Shown: positions 1 to 8,429, counted from the first letter of the stretch. The stretch is 57,357 bases of DNA from Dysgonomonas gadei ATCC BAA-286 (GCF_000213555.1 NZ_GL891979.1:758192-815548); one strand, 5' to 3'. A program made the numbers and translations. The notes: a model not told the origin generated them from the sequence alone.

Positions 1-122
1 GCTTTTGACGCAGTACGCGAATAAACTCCAGTTAAATCATATTCAGGCAGTAAGCCGTTAATAAGTGCATCTGTTACAATTTCGGCAAGATACCCACATC
101 CCACAATCGCTAATTTTTTCAT
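1..122 (-). CDS. N-terminus of a DUF108/aspartate dehydrogenase-like NAD(P)-binding protein (partial)
   Basis: Forty codons are readable from an ATG at 122 down to the window edge. The product begins MKKLAIVGCGYLAE, with the GxGxxA/G dinucleotide-binding loop at residues 8-12 of a Rossmann fold, then an alpha helix and a beta strand ending in VYSR. This start resembles L-aspartate dehydrogenase/DUF108 proteins, which feed NAD synthesis, but only the nucleotide-binding part is visible. Other small NAD-binding oxidoreductases of the GFO/IDH type remain possible. Confidence 0.55.
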   Translation of the reverse strand, partial: MKKLAIVGCGYLAEIVTDALINGLLPEYDLTGVYSRTASK

Positions 123-239
123 GTGGGTAAAGATACCTCTTAAAAATATGATTTCCTAAATGTTTCTGCCCGATTGGCTGTCTTGTGTATCATTCAATGA
201 GACAAACACTCTGAAAGGAGAGAATAACGAATAGAATTA

Positions 240-812
240 CTATATTATGCCAATCAGTAGTTCAAGTAATTATTGTAGTATAAAATTGTTGGATTTCTCT
301 AACGCGCCGTCCGGCTTGTTTTTCATTTTGCCTTGATGCAAAACGAAACAAAAAATCAAGGCTGCATCCCTCCGGCGACCCAAAACCGCAGCTCCGGTGG
401 GGCAAAATAATACGGAGTCATCTTTTACCGGATTATCAGCCGTGTACAGCAGCTACCCTATTTTGCCCTACACCTCCGCTTTACGGATTGGGTACCCCGC
501 CTGCGGAATGAGGCCGTTATCGCGATGCGGCGACAAGACTGTGTCTTTTCAGGCTTTAGCTCCGCGTGCGTCAGCCCTTGCGCATTAGTGACGCAGGCGG
601 GGTACCCAATCCGTTGCAGGCGGCGTAGAATCAAACGGGGCGATAGCCCGTGTGTTTGATTCAGACGGCAAAACGGTTTTGGGTCGCCGAGGAACGAAGC
701 GCTAGCCTTTTGGTTCGTTTTGGGCAATGCCAAAATGAACGTTTAAGCGAAACGAAGTGGAGCATAAAAAATCCAACATTAAATCTCAACTACTGATTCG
801 CATATATTATAG
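240..812. repeat. ~570-bp nested inverted-repeat element (MITE-like)
   Basis: The segment folds back on itself over its whole length. The outermost pair is AATCAGTAGTT at 252-262 against its complement at 788-798, extended imperfectly to about 240 and 812. Inside lie TGTTGGATTT (287-296) against 769-778, a G/C-rich 15-mer (374-388) against 674-688, and a perfect 22-bp arm (484-505) against 592-613. Around 321-363 and 704-750 the arms also match imperfectly. The inner part is far richer in G+C than its A/T-rich surroundings. No transposase is encoded. It is best read as a non-autonomous mobile element or a dispersed intergenic repeat; copy number cannot be judged from one window. Confidence 0.75.
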
Positions 813-920
813 ACTTGTGGAAAACGATATATAAAATTACCTATTCGCCCCTTATTTATGTTTTTTTATTTTGTATTGTGAGTTTTGGTGTATATAAGAG
901 TTTTTTTTCCAAATATTATA

Positions 921-928
921 TATATTTG
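921..928 (+). promoter_or_regulatory. Bacteroidetes -7 promoter box (TATATTTG)
   Basis: A perfect match to TAnnTTTG, placing transcription start near 934, just before the structured region at 930-1200. A matching -33 element is not obvious. No start codon follows within a sensible distance, so it most likely drives the candidate RNA. Confidence 0.5.
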
Positions 929-929
929 C

Positions 930-1200
930 AACCAGTAAAATCACAAGGTACGCGCTAAGTCACATGAAAAATCAATGCTCAAAATCTTTAGTTAAAAAAG
1001 AATCTTATTGAGAGGCAATATACTGGCATGTCATACCCGTAAAAGCGTATGACAAAAATCCTGTGATGTATTAAAATGACCTGAATAACCTGATAAATAA
1101 CTGCAACATTTAGGTAAAGGAGCGGGCTACAGATGGAGTACAAGGTGGGTGGTGCTACTTGTAATCATATAAACTGTAGCCTAAGTTTCTTTTGTTTTTA
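930..1200 (+). ncRNA. candidate structured small RNA, ~260 nt, family not identified
   Basis: No good reading frame exists here, yet the stretch has a promoter box just upstream, several perfect hairpins and a terminator-like end. Stems seen: CCAGTA (932-937) with TACTGG (1021-1026); GTCATAC (1030-1036) with GTATGAC (1047-1053); and a two-tier 3' hairpin, GGCTACAG (1125-1132) with CTGTAGCC (1174-1181), enclosing TACAAG (1139-1144) with CTTGTA (1158-1163). The 3' hairpin is followed by a T-rich run (1186-1199). It lacks tmRNA, RNase P or SRP signature sequences that I can recognise. A Bacteroidales-specific small RNA or a divergent 6S RNA are possibilities, but neither is shown. Confidence 0.5.
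1125..1200 (+). terminator. two-tier hairpin plus T-rich tail ending the candidate RNA
   Basis: An outer 8-bp stem (1125-1132/1174-1181) and an inner 6-bp stem (1139-1144/1158-1163) are followed by TTTCTTTTGTTTTT. This fits a Rho-independent terminator that is part of the RNA fold. Confidence 0.5.
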
Positions 1201-1338
1201 TCCTATTTCTGTGTTTCACCTATCGCCGGTATTCATAAATGCTTTATGAAAAGTAATAGTTATATCGTGATTTACAATAATCTGTGTATCACTCCACTTA
1301 TGCCTACGGAATACAGAGTAAGCCCTTTTCCAATCTAA

Positions 1339-1374
1339 CAAAAAAACAGGTATAAATCTAGTCTTTATACCTGC
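1339..1374 (-). terminator. Rho-independent terminator of the lemA-TPM operon
   Basis: A perfect 10-bp stem, CAGGTATAAA (1347-1356) with its complement at 1364-1373, has a 7-nt loop. It is followed on the minus strand by a run of T (A7 at 1340-1346 on the plus strand). It lies about 30 nt past the stop codon of the TPM-domain gene. Confidence 0.85.
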
Positions 1375-1406
1375 CTCTATATTTATTACTGATTGTGATC
1401 TTTTGT

Positions 1407-2174
1407 TCAGAAACTACGTCCGGCACCACCTCCGCCGAAGCTTCCACCACCTCCGCCACCAAAGCTGCCTCCTCCGCTACTCCAGCCACCACCGGAGGAA
1501 CTACCTCCCCCCCAGCCGCCGAAGCCGCCACCAAAACCTCCGCCACGCCAGCGTCCCCCCGAAGAAGGACCTCCTTTGTTGTTTTTGAAAGCGATATAGA
1601 GAATAAGCAATATAACAACCACAAGCACTATATTTGCAATGAGCGAACTGCCGGAATAATTTTCTTCATCCGCCTGGAATTCTCCTGCCAAATATTTAAT
1701 TATGGCAAGAACGGCCGCTTTGGATGCATTGTAATAATCCCCGGTTTGCAGATATGGGATCATATACTGGTCTATAATACGGCCGCAACGGGCATCGGTA
1801 AGTATATGCTCTACTCCGTAGCCTGTGGCAATAAATACCTGCCCACGCTCGTTACCTATACGTGGTTTTATGAGTATAAGCACGCCGTTATTCTTGTCTT
1901 TTTGGCCGATACCCCATTTTTCACCCAGACGGGCAGCATAGTCCGATACGGCATAACCCTGCAAATCGGCAACTGTTACTACATATATCTGTGTAGATGT
2001 ACTATCGTTGTAGGCTTTCAGTATCTGTTCCAGGTCGTCACGCTGCGAGGCATCGAATGTCTGTGCAAAGTCATTGACGAGTCTCGGGGGTGACATGGGA
2101 GAGGGCAGATCGTCCTGTGCCTGTAGCAAAACAACTACAAGCAATAACAAGAATATATTTAATATCCGTTTCAT
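1407..2174 (-). CDS. TPM-domain (YgcG-like) membrane protein with Gly-rich tail
   Basis: A 255-residue protein from the ATG at 2174. An upstream in-frame start at 2207 would add 11 residues ahead of the signal sequence, which argues for 2174. It has an N-terminal signal peptide (LLLLVVVLLQAQ), a TPM domain of about 150 residues with VNDFAQTFD near its start, one transmembrane helix (IVLVVVILLILYIAF), and a C-terminal tail made almost only of Gly, Ser and Trp that ends GGGGAGRSF. This is the classic layout of YgcG/TPM proteins, which are exported, membrane-anchored and often paired with LemA, as here. Members of the family have been linked to photosystem repair in plants; the bacterial role is unclear. 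It follows lemA by 44 nt in one operon. Confidence 0.9.
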   Translation of the reverse strand: MKRILNIFLLLLVVVLLQAQDDLPSPMSPPRLVNDFAQTFDASQRDDLEQILKAYNDSTSTQIYVVTVADLQGYAVSDYAARLGEKWGIGQKDKNNGVLILIKPRIGNERGQVFIATGYGVEHILTDARCGRIIDQYMIPYLQTGDYYNASKAAVLAIIKYLAGEFQADEENYSGSSLIANIVLVVVILLILYIAFKNNKGGPSSGGRWRGGGFGGGFGGWGGGSSSGGGWSSGGGSFGGGGGGSFGGGGAGRSF

Positions 2175-2218
2175 TTTATGAAGCTGACAACCAATAGTTT
2201 TAGCCAATAGCTTATTTA

Positions 2219-2818
2219 TTAAAATTCTACTTTTGGTGCACTCTGAGCTGATGCATCGGCTTCGAAATATCCTTTCTTATCGAAATCGCCAGCAAAGAAG
2301 CTGTTTGGGAATTTTCGAATATATGTATTATAGTCTCTCACCCGTTCATTAAACTTGTTACGTTCTGTGGAGATACGGTTTTCTGTTCCGGTAAGTTCAT
2401 CCTGCAGGGCAAGAAAGTTAGTATTGGCTTTCAGGTCGGGGTAATTCTCCTGCACCATCAGCAAACGACCGAGCGCAGCACCCAGTTGCCCCTGCGCTTC
2501 CTGATATTTTTTGATATTCTCTTCTGTAAGCTGGTCTGCATTTACATTCATCTGTGTTGCTTTTGCACGGGCATCCACTACTGCCTGAAGAGTTTCCTGT
2601 TCGTGAGTAGCATAGCCTTTCACAGTGGCTACCAGATTAGGCACAAGATCGGCACGGCGCTGGTATGCATTCTGTACCTGAGCCCACTGAGAAGACACAG
2701 CTTCTTCTTTTGTTATCATATTATTTTGAAGCGATTTGCCCCACAAAAAGAAAATAAGCCCTATACCGATTATTGCAACTACAACAATAATAGCAATTAT
2801 ACCTTTCGTTAATTTCAT
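2219..2818 (-). CDS. lemA: LemA family protein
   Basis: A 199-residue protein with an N-terminal transmembrane helix (IIAIIVVVAIIGIGLIFFLW) followed by a long helical-bundle domain that starts with the family pattern NNMITKEEAVSSQWAQVQ and QRRADLVPNLVATVKGYA. Length and motifs match LemA, a membrane-anchored coiled-coil protein of unknown biochemical function. It is first in an operon with the TPM-domain gene, a common pairing. A sequence one base off the Bacteroidetes -7 box (TGTATTTG on the minus strand, plus-strand 2844-2851) lies about 25 nt upstream of the ATG and may be its promoter. Confidence 0.93.
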   Translation of the reverse strand: MKLTKGIIAIIVVVAIIGIGLIFFLWGKSLQNNMITKEEAVSSQWAQVQNAYQRRADLVPNLVATVKGYATHEQETLQAVVDARAKATQMNVNADQLTEENIKKYQEAQGQLGAALGRLLMVQENYPDLKANTNFLALQDELTGTENRISTERNKFNERVRDYNTYIRKFPNSFFAGDFDKKGYFEADASAQSAPKVEF

Positions 2819-3141
2819 TGTTTCTATTTTTTTGAGTTAATATCAAATACATTTATGTCTAAAACAACAAGAGAGAATGTTTTGTTGCTGTGATGCATAT
2901 TTAAGCCGTAAAAGTATTAAATTCTGTGGATATTTTTGTTAACTAAAGCAAGTAATTCATGTAGGAAAGGAAGAGAACCTTACTGCAACAGACATAGCTG
3001 CAAATAATTATTTGTAACTTTAAGAATTCAAATCTAAAAGATTATGAAGAAAATTATACTGAATCTGATACCGGCTATATCTCAGGCCGTGAACAAATAC
3101 TAAGTGATAGCGTTAATCCTGAAAAATAAGAAATAAAATCT

Positions 3142-4095
3142 ATGAGTAATTCTCCATACAAAGAAGATATACTAAAAGACCAGTTCGAAGCTCAAACTCT
3201 CAAATTGAGGGACGATTACGAAGGTATGGTTACAGCGACACTTATACGTCGCCTGCCAGAAAGTAAATCCAACAAAGCGGTATTATACATACATGGATTT
3301 AATGATTATTTTTTTCAGACGGAAATGGCGTGCCGTTTTAACGATCATGGATTTAATTTCTATGCCATCGACCTACGAAAATATGGTCGTTCGTTTCTGC
3401 CACACCAGAAATTCAATGATATACGCAATCTGAAAGATTATTACGAAGAAATACTCCAATCGCTGGATATTATCCGCAGCGAAGGTAATAAAGAGACTCT
3501 TTTGTTTGGGCATTCCACAGGCGGGCTTATTGTTACCTTATTTGCCAAAGATCACACAGACAGCAAATTATTTGACGGGTTGATACTCAACAGCCCTTTT
3601 TATGAATTCAATCTGGCAAAACGGGTTAAAAAGCTTTTACCTATTGTATCCTTTGCAGGGCGGTTTATACCTAAAGTTACCATTCCGGGAGGATTCAGTG
3701 AAGAATATGGTAAAAGTATTCATAAATCGTACAGAGGAGAATGGGATTACATACAGGACTGGAAGCCCAACCTTGCACCTAAAATAAATCTGGGATGGTT
3801 GCGTGCAATTCATAAAGCACAAAATGAATTGAGGAAAGCATTTTATATATCCAAGCCCATATTGCTGCTGCATTCGGCTGAGTCGGTGGCAGATATTAAA
3901 GATATGGAACAAGTCTCGGGCCGCGATGCTATTTTGAATATAAATGATATTGAACGTATAGCCCATAACATAAAGGGCGATGTGGAAATCCTGTCTGTAA
4001 AGGGAGGGTTGCACGACCTTATTCTATCGGGGGCGGAAGTGCGAAACAACGTCTATAATATGATATTTGACTGGATAAAACGAAATAAGCTATAA
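3142..4095 (+). CDS. alpha/beta hydrolase, lysophospholipase/monoacylglycerol lipase-like (serine aminopeptidase S33 fold)
   Basis: A 317-residue protein without a signal peptide. The oxyanion-hole HGF lies at 51-53, the nucleophile elbow GHSTGG at 123-128 (Ser125), and a likely catalytic His in GGLHD at about 291. The acid residue would be expected near the LLHSAESVAD stretch. The pattern and length match the Hydrolase_4/lysophospholipase group acting on small esters or acyl-glycerols in the cytoplasm; the substrate is not predictable. It is a single-gene unit, about 320 nt from the divergent lemA operon. Confidence 0.85.
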   Translation: MSNSPYKEDILKDQFEAQTLKLRDDYEGMVTATLIRRLPESKSNKAVLYIHGFNDYFFQTEMACRFNDHGFNFYAIDLRKYGRSFLPHQKFNDIRNLKDYYEEILQSLDIIRSEGNKETLLFGHSTGGLIVTLFAKDHTDSKLFDGLILNSPFYEFNLAKRVKKLLPIVSFAGRFIPKVTIPGGFSEEYGKSIHKSYRGEWDYIQDWKPNLAPKINLGWLRAIHKAQNELRKAFYISKPILLLHSAESVADIKDMEQVSGRDAILNINDIERIAHNIKGDVEILSVKGGLHDLILSGAEVRNNVYNMIFDWIKRNKL

Positions 4096-4496
4096 TATCG
4101 CCGATTGCGAATGCTAATATGTTTTATCACAAAACATATCATTCTCGAATATTTTACAGCAATTTATACATATTATTTTGGTTGTTAAAATATAAATATA
4201 CTCCTATTAAATAACGATTTTAAAAGATAAATCGCTTATAAAAAGACTGATAATATGTATGCGAATACAACATGTTCAATATTATTCATTTACTATTCTC
4301 AAACTGTTTTGACTTAGGTATACACTCCGAAAAAAGTTTTACATACCCTTTATTCAATGAACGGTTAAATCGTGAAAGGTCTTACTTTCATATTCCATTT
4401 TCTTCCATATGTTTATTTCTTAATTCTGCAATCTTCAAATCCGACTATCGGAACATTTATTCCTCACAATAGGGCTTTTCTAAACCGCTTTCATTG
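4096..4496. other. 400-nt intergenic region, no gene supported
   Basis: Very A/T-rich sequence between the hydrolase and the small genes at 4497. A 66-codon open frame at 4272-4472 is rich in Phe, Ser and Ile with no recognisable pattern and is probably chance. I see no convincing terminator or -7 box. Confidence 0.4.
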
Positions 4497-4742
4497 ATGA
4501 ACTTTACAAAACAATTAGAAAACAGATCAAATATGGAAATGGTACGGCTCTCAAAATATAAAAAAATAGATAATATGCAGGAAAATAGAATATCTGCTAT
4601 ATTGCTCTCCGTAAGGCCTAAACTGACGAGAGAACATGAAACTAAAGTGTCGGGAAAAGGGTTTATCAACCATCAGTCAATTGTGATGTTAACCGACCAT
4701 ATAAAAAAGGCAAGGCAATCAGGTATATTATTAGAACGGTAG
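4497..4742 (+). CDS. small basic protein of unknown function
   Basis: An 81-codon frame from ATG 4497; a TTG three bases earlier and internal ATGs at 4533 and 4539 are alternatives. The product is basic and hydrophilic, with no signal peptide or membrane segment and a Lys/Arg-rich C-terminus (DHIKKARQSG). I do not recognise a family. It ends 23 nt before the next small gene, so the two may be co-transcribed. Codon use is plausible, but the coding call is not secure. Confidence 0.45.
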   Translation: MNFTKQLENRSNMEMVRLSKYKKIDNMQENRISAILLSVRPKLTREHETKVSGKGFINHQSIVMLTDHIKKARQSGILLER

Positions 4743-4765
4743 TTCCGGAATAAAAAGATCAGAAT

Positions 4766-5059
4766 ATGAAAATAGCACTATTCCTCAAAAACGAAATAAT
4801 AGACGAATCCTACCCGGATACAATACCTATTATTGTATTGCATGTAGACAGTAAATCGGTAATGGAAGTAGAAAAAGACATTATAGTGAAGAAAGATGTC
4901 AATTATGTAGCACTTTGGCTATTGACCAATCGCATCAAAGAAGTATATGTAGCGGAAATTGATCCTCTGGTGAAAAGACTGTTCGAGAAATTGGGTGTTG
5001 TAGTAAAAAGATTTGACGACATTGAAAAGAATCCGCTTTTGAAACAGTTTCTATCCTGA
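4766..5059 (+). CDS. small NifX/NafY-like alpha/beta protein, function unknown
   Basis: A 97-residue protein without signal peptide. Alternating hydrophobic strands (KIALFLKNEI, IPIIVLHV, YVALWLLTNRI, EVYVAEID) and a helix with LVKRLFEKLGVVVKRF resemble the fold of dinitrogenase iron-molybdenum cofactor (NifX/NifB C-terminal) domain proteins, which in non-diazotrophs are uncharacterised small metal- or cofactor-binding proteins. The resemblance is by pattern only; no Cys or His cluster is seen. It follows the 82-codon gene in the same direction. Confidence 0.6.
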   Translation: MKIALFLKNEIIDESYPDTIPIIVLHVDSKSVMEVEKDIIVKKDVNYVALWLLTNRIKEVYVAEIDPLVKRLFEKLGVVVKRFDDIEKNPLLKQFLS

Positions 5060-5189
5060 TAGAATATCTAATCCGATCAACGATTTTCTCTTTATCTGTA
5101 AAGGATTTTACTTTCCCATATTTCATGGCAAATTCTACACAAATTGCCCCTATATTTCTTAATATAACAATAATATATCTCTATAAAGT

Positions 5190-6083
5190 TCAGCTTTCCC
5201 TGTACTGTACAGGCGTCATTCCTGTGTGCTTCTTAAAGAAGCGTCCGAAAAAAGACGGATTGGGGAAATTCAACTCTTCCGAAATTTGTAATATGGTCAT
5301 ATCCGTAGTTTTGAGCATATATTTTGTGGATGAGATAAGCACCTCATTTATCCAAGAGAAGGCTGTACGGCCTGTACGCTCTTTTATGATAGTGGACAGG
5401 TATTTAGGAGTCAGGCACATCTTATTGGCATAAAACTGAAGCGTTTTTTCCTTCTTATGATTATGTAGCAATAACTTGAAAAAGGTAAAAACCTGCTCTT
5501 TCTGATATGAATTAGCATCTGACATCGTATCCGTCCCGGGATTACTTTCCGATTCTTTTATTTTGTTATAATAAATAGCCCCCACTTCTATTAATAATGT
5601 ATAAAGGAGTCCCTTTGCCATTTGCTCCCTGAAAGGATGATCCTTGCGTTTATATTGAGTGACAATAAACGAGTGGAACTCAAGTAGTTTGTCAGCTTGT
5701 GCCTCTGATATCTGAAGACAGGGAGACTGTATTATGCTCATCGAAATGTCGAAATTGCTTGATACAGGCATGTCTGTCAGAAAATCGGGAGAAAAGATAA
5801 GGAACTCGGTCATCATATCGTCACTCTGCTCAACTACTTCGAGTACATAATTGGGTAAAATGGTTAAAATGGTTCCTTTTCTGGTCTCATATTCCTTGAA
5901 GTTTATCTTTATCCTCCCCGTACCACTGATGCAAATGGCAAATACCGCTCCATCGATAATGATAGGAAAGTTTGATGACATAGACGGGAAGTGTACCGCC
6001 TTATCGGATACGATAAAGTTTTTGATGGCAGACGGGTCTATCTGCTCCGAAATATCTTTGATCTGTACTTTGGATAAGTTCAT
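5190..6083 (-). CDS. AraC family transcriptional regulator
   Basis: A 297-residue protein. The N-terminal ~150 residues look like a cupin-type sensing domain, with FAICISGTGRIKINF and GTILTILPNYVLEVVE. The C-terminal ~100 residues form the double helix-turn-helix of AraC proteins: LQFYANKMCLTPKYLSTIIK, then ILQISEELNFPNPSFFGRFF and KKHTGMTPVQYR at the end. The length is typical. It is monocistronic and oriented away from the outer-membrane barrel gene at 6509, so that gene or the regulator itself is a possible target, but nothing proves this. Confidence 0.9.
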   Translation of the reverse strand: MNLSKVQIKDISEQIDPSAIKNFIVSDKAVHFPSMSSNFPIIIDGAVFAICISGTGRIKINFKEYETRKGTILTILPNYVLEVVEQSDDMMTEFLIFSPDFLTDMPVSSNFDISMSIIQSPCLQISEAQADKLLEFHSFIVTQYKRKDHPFREQMAKGLLYTLLIEVGAIYYNKIKESESNPGTDTMSDANSYQKEQVFTFFKLLLHNHKKEKTLQFYANKMCLTPKYLSTIIKERTGRTAFSWINEVLISSTKYMLKTTDMTILQISEELNFPNPSFFGRFFKKHTGMTPVQYRES

Positions 6084-6508
6084 ATAGTTTGTTTTTATCT
6101 CTTTACACTATCTATTGACATAAAAGGTATAAATAATCATTGACTCCCATTGAAGAACTTTATGTGATTTTTCACTCGTTCGGGATAACAAAGAGGCTTA
6201 TCGCATTATAATGTCTCTAAATCTTAAAGGGCGGAATAACCTCACTTTTACAAACGTACTATTTTTATTTGAAAGCATTATTTTTCATCATAAGAATTTT
6301 AGAACATACCACACGAATATCAGAACATTAGCCGGAAGTCCTTTTTCTCCTTTTTTTTTCGAAATAAGAATAATAGGACATTATTACCTCCATACGGGGC
6401 TTTTTTTACCTTTAGTTTTGCACGACCTTTGTCATGTATTCGAAAAGGATATACAATGAATACAAAATAAAGATTAGTTAGGTTATCAATTTTTTAAAAT
6501 GAAAGATT
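6084..6508. other. 425-nt intergenic region between divergent genes; promoter for the barrel gene
   Basis: It separates the AraC gene (minus) from the outer-membrane barrel gene (plus). An 82-codon frame at 6211-6459 runs over the promoter and is Phe/Leu-rich, and is judged spurious. The only supported element is the -7 box at 6413-6420. Confidence 0.5.
6413..6420 (+). promoter_or_regulatory. -7 promoter box (TAGTTTTG) of the barrel gene
   Basis: A perfect TAnnTTTG match, about 90 nt before the ATG at 6509. No clear -33 element is visible. It implies an ~80-nt 5' leader. Confidence 0.6.
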
Positions 6509-7063
6509 ATGAAAAAGTTATTTTTTACACTCGCAGTTATGTTTGGTTTGACTTCGGTAGTTAACGCTCAGACAGGCAAGGTATGGATAGGAGGTAGCAC
6601 AGGCTTTAATACAAGTAAAGTTACAGATGGTGAAAGGTTGACAAATTTCAATATCACACCGGAAGTAGGCTATATGATGTCAGACAACTGGGGAGTAGGT
6701 ATGAAACTGGGATATGCACATAAAGAATATAATGTACTGGATGGTAAGGCTAAGTCTGACGGGTTCACTATAAGTCCGTTTGCACGTTACTCATTCCTCA
6801 GAGGAAATATAGGCGGTTTATTTGTTGATGGTGGCGCCGGATATACTTACAGTAAGGTAAAATCTACTGATACTAAGGTACATGAATTGGAAGTCGGCTT
6901 CAGACCCGGCGTTGCCATCAATGTGTCGGACAATCTGACCCTTACCGGAAAATTCGGATTCTTAGGTTATCAGTATGAGAAATTCGGCGGCAAGAAGACC
7001 AATACATTCGGCTTCGACTTCGACCTTAGCCAGATACAATTAGGTTTAAATTTCGTGTTCTGA
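6509..7063 (+). CDS. outer-membrane beta-barrel protein (OMP_b-brl/porin-like)
   Basis: A 184-residue protein with a cleavable signal peptide (MKKLFFTLAVMFGLTSVVNA|Q). Amphipathic beta strands follow, ending GLNFVF, the C-terminal aromatic signature of outer-membrane barrels. Repeated patterns such as VWIGGSTGFNTS, NWGVGMKLGYAHK and GGLFVDGGAGYTYS suggest an eight-stranded barrel like OmpX/OmpA-N relatives. No OmpA peptidoglycan-binding domain follows. It has its own promoter and terminator, so it is monocistronic. Confidence 0.88.
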   Translation: MKKLFFTLAVMFGLTSVVNAQTGKVWIGGSTGFNTSKVTDGERLTNFNITPEVGYMMSDNWGVGMKLGYAHKEYNVLDGKAKSDGFTISPFARYSFLRGNIGGLFVDGGAGYTYSKVKSTDTKVHELEVGFRPGVAINVSDNLTLTGKFGFLGYQYEKFGGKKTNTFGFDFDLSQIQLGLNFVF

Positions 7064-7113
7064 ATACTACATTAAACAATTACTCTAAATTACTCAAAAA
7101 TCTCTTCAAAACA

Positions 7114-7155
7114 TTGAGAGGCCGCTCCCGGGATGGAAGTGGCCTCTCGCTTTAT
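7114..7155 (+). terminator. terminator after the barrel gene
   Basis: An 8-bp GC-rich stem, GAGAGGCC (7116-7123) with GGCCTCTC (7141-7148), is followed by GCTTTATT. It lies 50 nt past the stop codon and could also serve the converging minus-strand gene. Confidence 0.75.
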
Positions 7156-7172
7156 TAATCACTTATCTTATT

Positions 7173-7727
7173 TTATCGCATGGCCTTTCCCAGTTCCGCG
7201 AGCTTGCTTATCGTTTTAAAATTGCGTGATGTGGATGGAATATCCGTTTTTTGTAAACTGCCAGCCAGTTTGGAATTGCGGATACTATTATAAAACAGAA
7301 AATAAACATTTCGCCCTGCTATTTTATATTTATCTTGCTGTGTATTATATTTTGCGAGGCGCTCGATATCTTTGGATGATGGATTCCGCGTAAACATAGA
7401 CACATATAATACTTCACTATCCGATACAGCAATGGCTTCGGTTATTTCTTCACCGGTGAACGGACAATCTGCGATGATTGCTTCCAATTCTTCTAGCGTT
7501 CTTAATATTACAACAACGGGAAACCCAAAAGTATCTTCTATAATAGCCTCTATTTCTATCCGGAGTTGTTCTTCGCCCTTATCGGAAATAAACAATACAT
7601 TACCGCTCTGAATATATGACTGTACGCTATGGAAGCTCATATTTTCAAATACTTTTTTCAGTTCAGCCATTTTTATTATATTCTTTCCGCCGACATTGAT
7701 GCCACGTAATAGTGCTATGTAGATCAT
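7173..7727 (-). CDS. DUF1697 family protein
   Basis: A 184-residue protein beginning MIYIALLRGINVGGKN, the signature of DUF1697, with MAELKKVFENMSF and SYIQSGNVLF following at the expected spacing. The family is cytoplasmic with no assigned reaction. It starts 33 nt after the stop codon of the YdeI-like gene at 7761 and is probably co-transcribed with it. Confidence 0.92.
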   Translation of the reverse strand: MIYIALLRGINVGGKNIIKMAELKKVFENMSFHSVQSYIQSGNVLFISDKGEEQLRIEIEAIIEDTFGFPVVVILRTLEELEAIIADCPFTGEEITEAIAVSDSEVLYVSMFTRNPSSKDIERLAKYNTQQDKYKIAGRNVYFLFYNSIRNSKLAGSLQKTDIPSTSRNFKTISKLAELGKAMR

Positions 7728-7760
7728 ATATGAGTGATAAATATATAAGGATTCTTAATT

Positions 7761-8429
7761 TTATTTTCTCTTATCGGCCCTGTACAGATCAACGGATTTA
7801 TAGCCTTTACGAATAATGTCCGCCATCTCGTCAAGTCGTTTCTTTATGGTTTCTTCCGACCGGGTATTATACACGAAACGTGCCCAACCGCGCTGATAGC
7901 CGGGGGTGAGATTATTGAAGAAAGAAAGTATCTCTTTATCTTTGGTGAAGTGTTTTTGCAGATCGGGAATACGGTCTATATAATCGGCAACACACTGGCT
8001 AAGCTGATTAGCCCGGCTTTCGCGGACTTCCTCATGTTTCAGTCCGATAAGTGTAAATGTATCGTCGAAAGCCAGCATCTTATAAAATTTCAGTAAGCTG
8101 CCCTTTACATAACCATCGTCATCGACATCTACACGTTCGAAAAAATCGTCACGGCCGATATATTCTTTATACTTCTTGTTTCCTTTTTTGGGATAGACAA
8201 AAAACAGGCTCCCGCCTTTGTACAGCATATCTTTATCTATGACCATCTGCAATCTTTTCATAAATTCGTCCAGAGTGAAAACAAATGCAAAAATGGTATT
8301 ATACTTTTCCTTTTTTACACTATTATCCGGAATCAAACTGTCCAGGTCATGTATCTCTTCGGGTTTATCCAGTGCCAGCACACTGCCGAAAGTATTAATT
8401 CTCAGTTTATCTATTATCAGTCCGCTCAT
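7761..8429 (-). CDS. YdeI/OmdA-family protein (OmpD-associated)
   Basis: A 222-residue soluble protein. The C-terminal ~60 residues carry LTPGYQRGWARFVYNTRSE, followed by the helix EETIKKRLDEMADIIRKGY. This is the hallmark of the bacteriocin-protection YdeI/OmpD-associated family. The N-terminal ~130 residues (LRINTFGSVLALDKPEEI, FAFVFTLDEFMKRL) look like the nucleotide- or carboxyl-binding half seen in YdeI-like proteins. The biochemical role is unknown. It is upstream of DUF1697. Confidence 0.75.
   Translation of the reverse strand: MSGLIIDKLRINTFGSVLALDKPEEIHDLDSLIPDNSVKKEKYNTIFAFVFTLDEFMKRLQMVIDKDMLYKGGSLFFVYPKKGNKKYKEYIGRDDFFERVDVDDDGYVKGSLLKFYKMLAFDDTFTLIGLKHEEVRESRANQLSQCVADYIDRIPDLQKHFTKDKEILSFFNNLTPGYQRGWARFVYNTRSEETIKKRLDEMADIIRKGYKSVDLYRADKRK

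Noticed and set aside
397..733. Open frames of 63 and 91 codons on both strands
   Set aside because: They lie inside the nested inverted repeat, mirror each other because the arms are complementary, and have no family pattern.
1407..1560. Gly/Ser repetitive DNA as a tandem repeat or CRISPR-like array
   Set aside because: It is codon-level repetition of a Gly-rich protein tail; no spacers of constant length.
1395..2093. 232-codon frame on the plus strand
   Set aside because: It runs opposite the TPM-domain gene; its Thr/Ala/Ser-rich start is only the complement of the Gly-rich tail.
3043..3102. 20-codon frame MKKIILNLIPAISQ before the hydrolase
   Set aside because: Too short and not linked to any family or clear coupling; left in the intergenic region.
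4272..4472. 66-codon frame
   Set aside because: Phe/Ser/Ile-rich with no pattern or signal; likely chance in A/T-rich DNA.
6211..6459. 82-codon frame
   Set aside because: It overlaps the -7 box of the barrel gene and has no family pattern.
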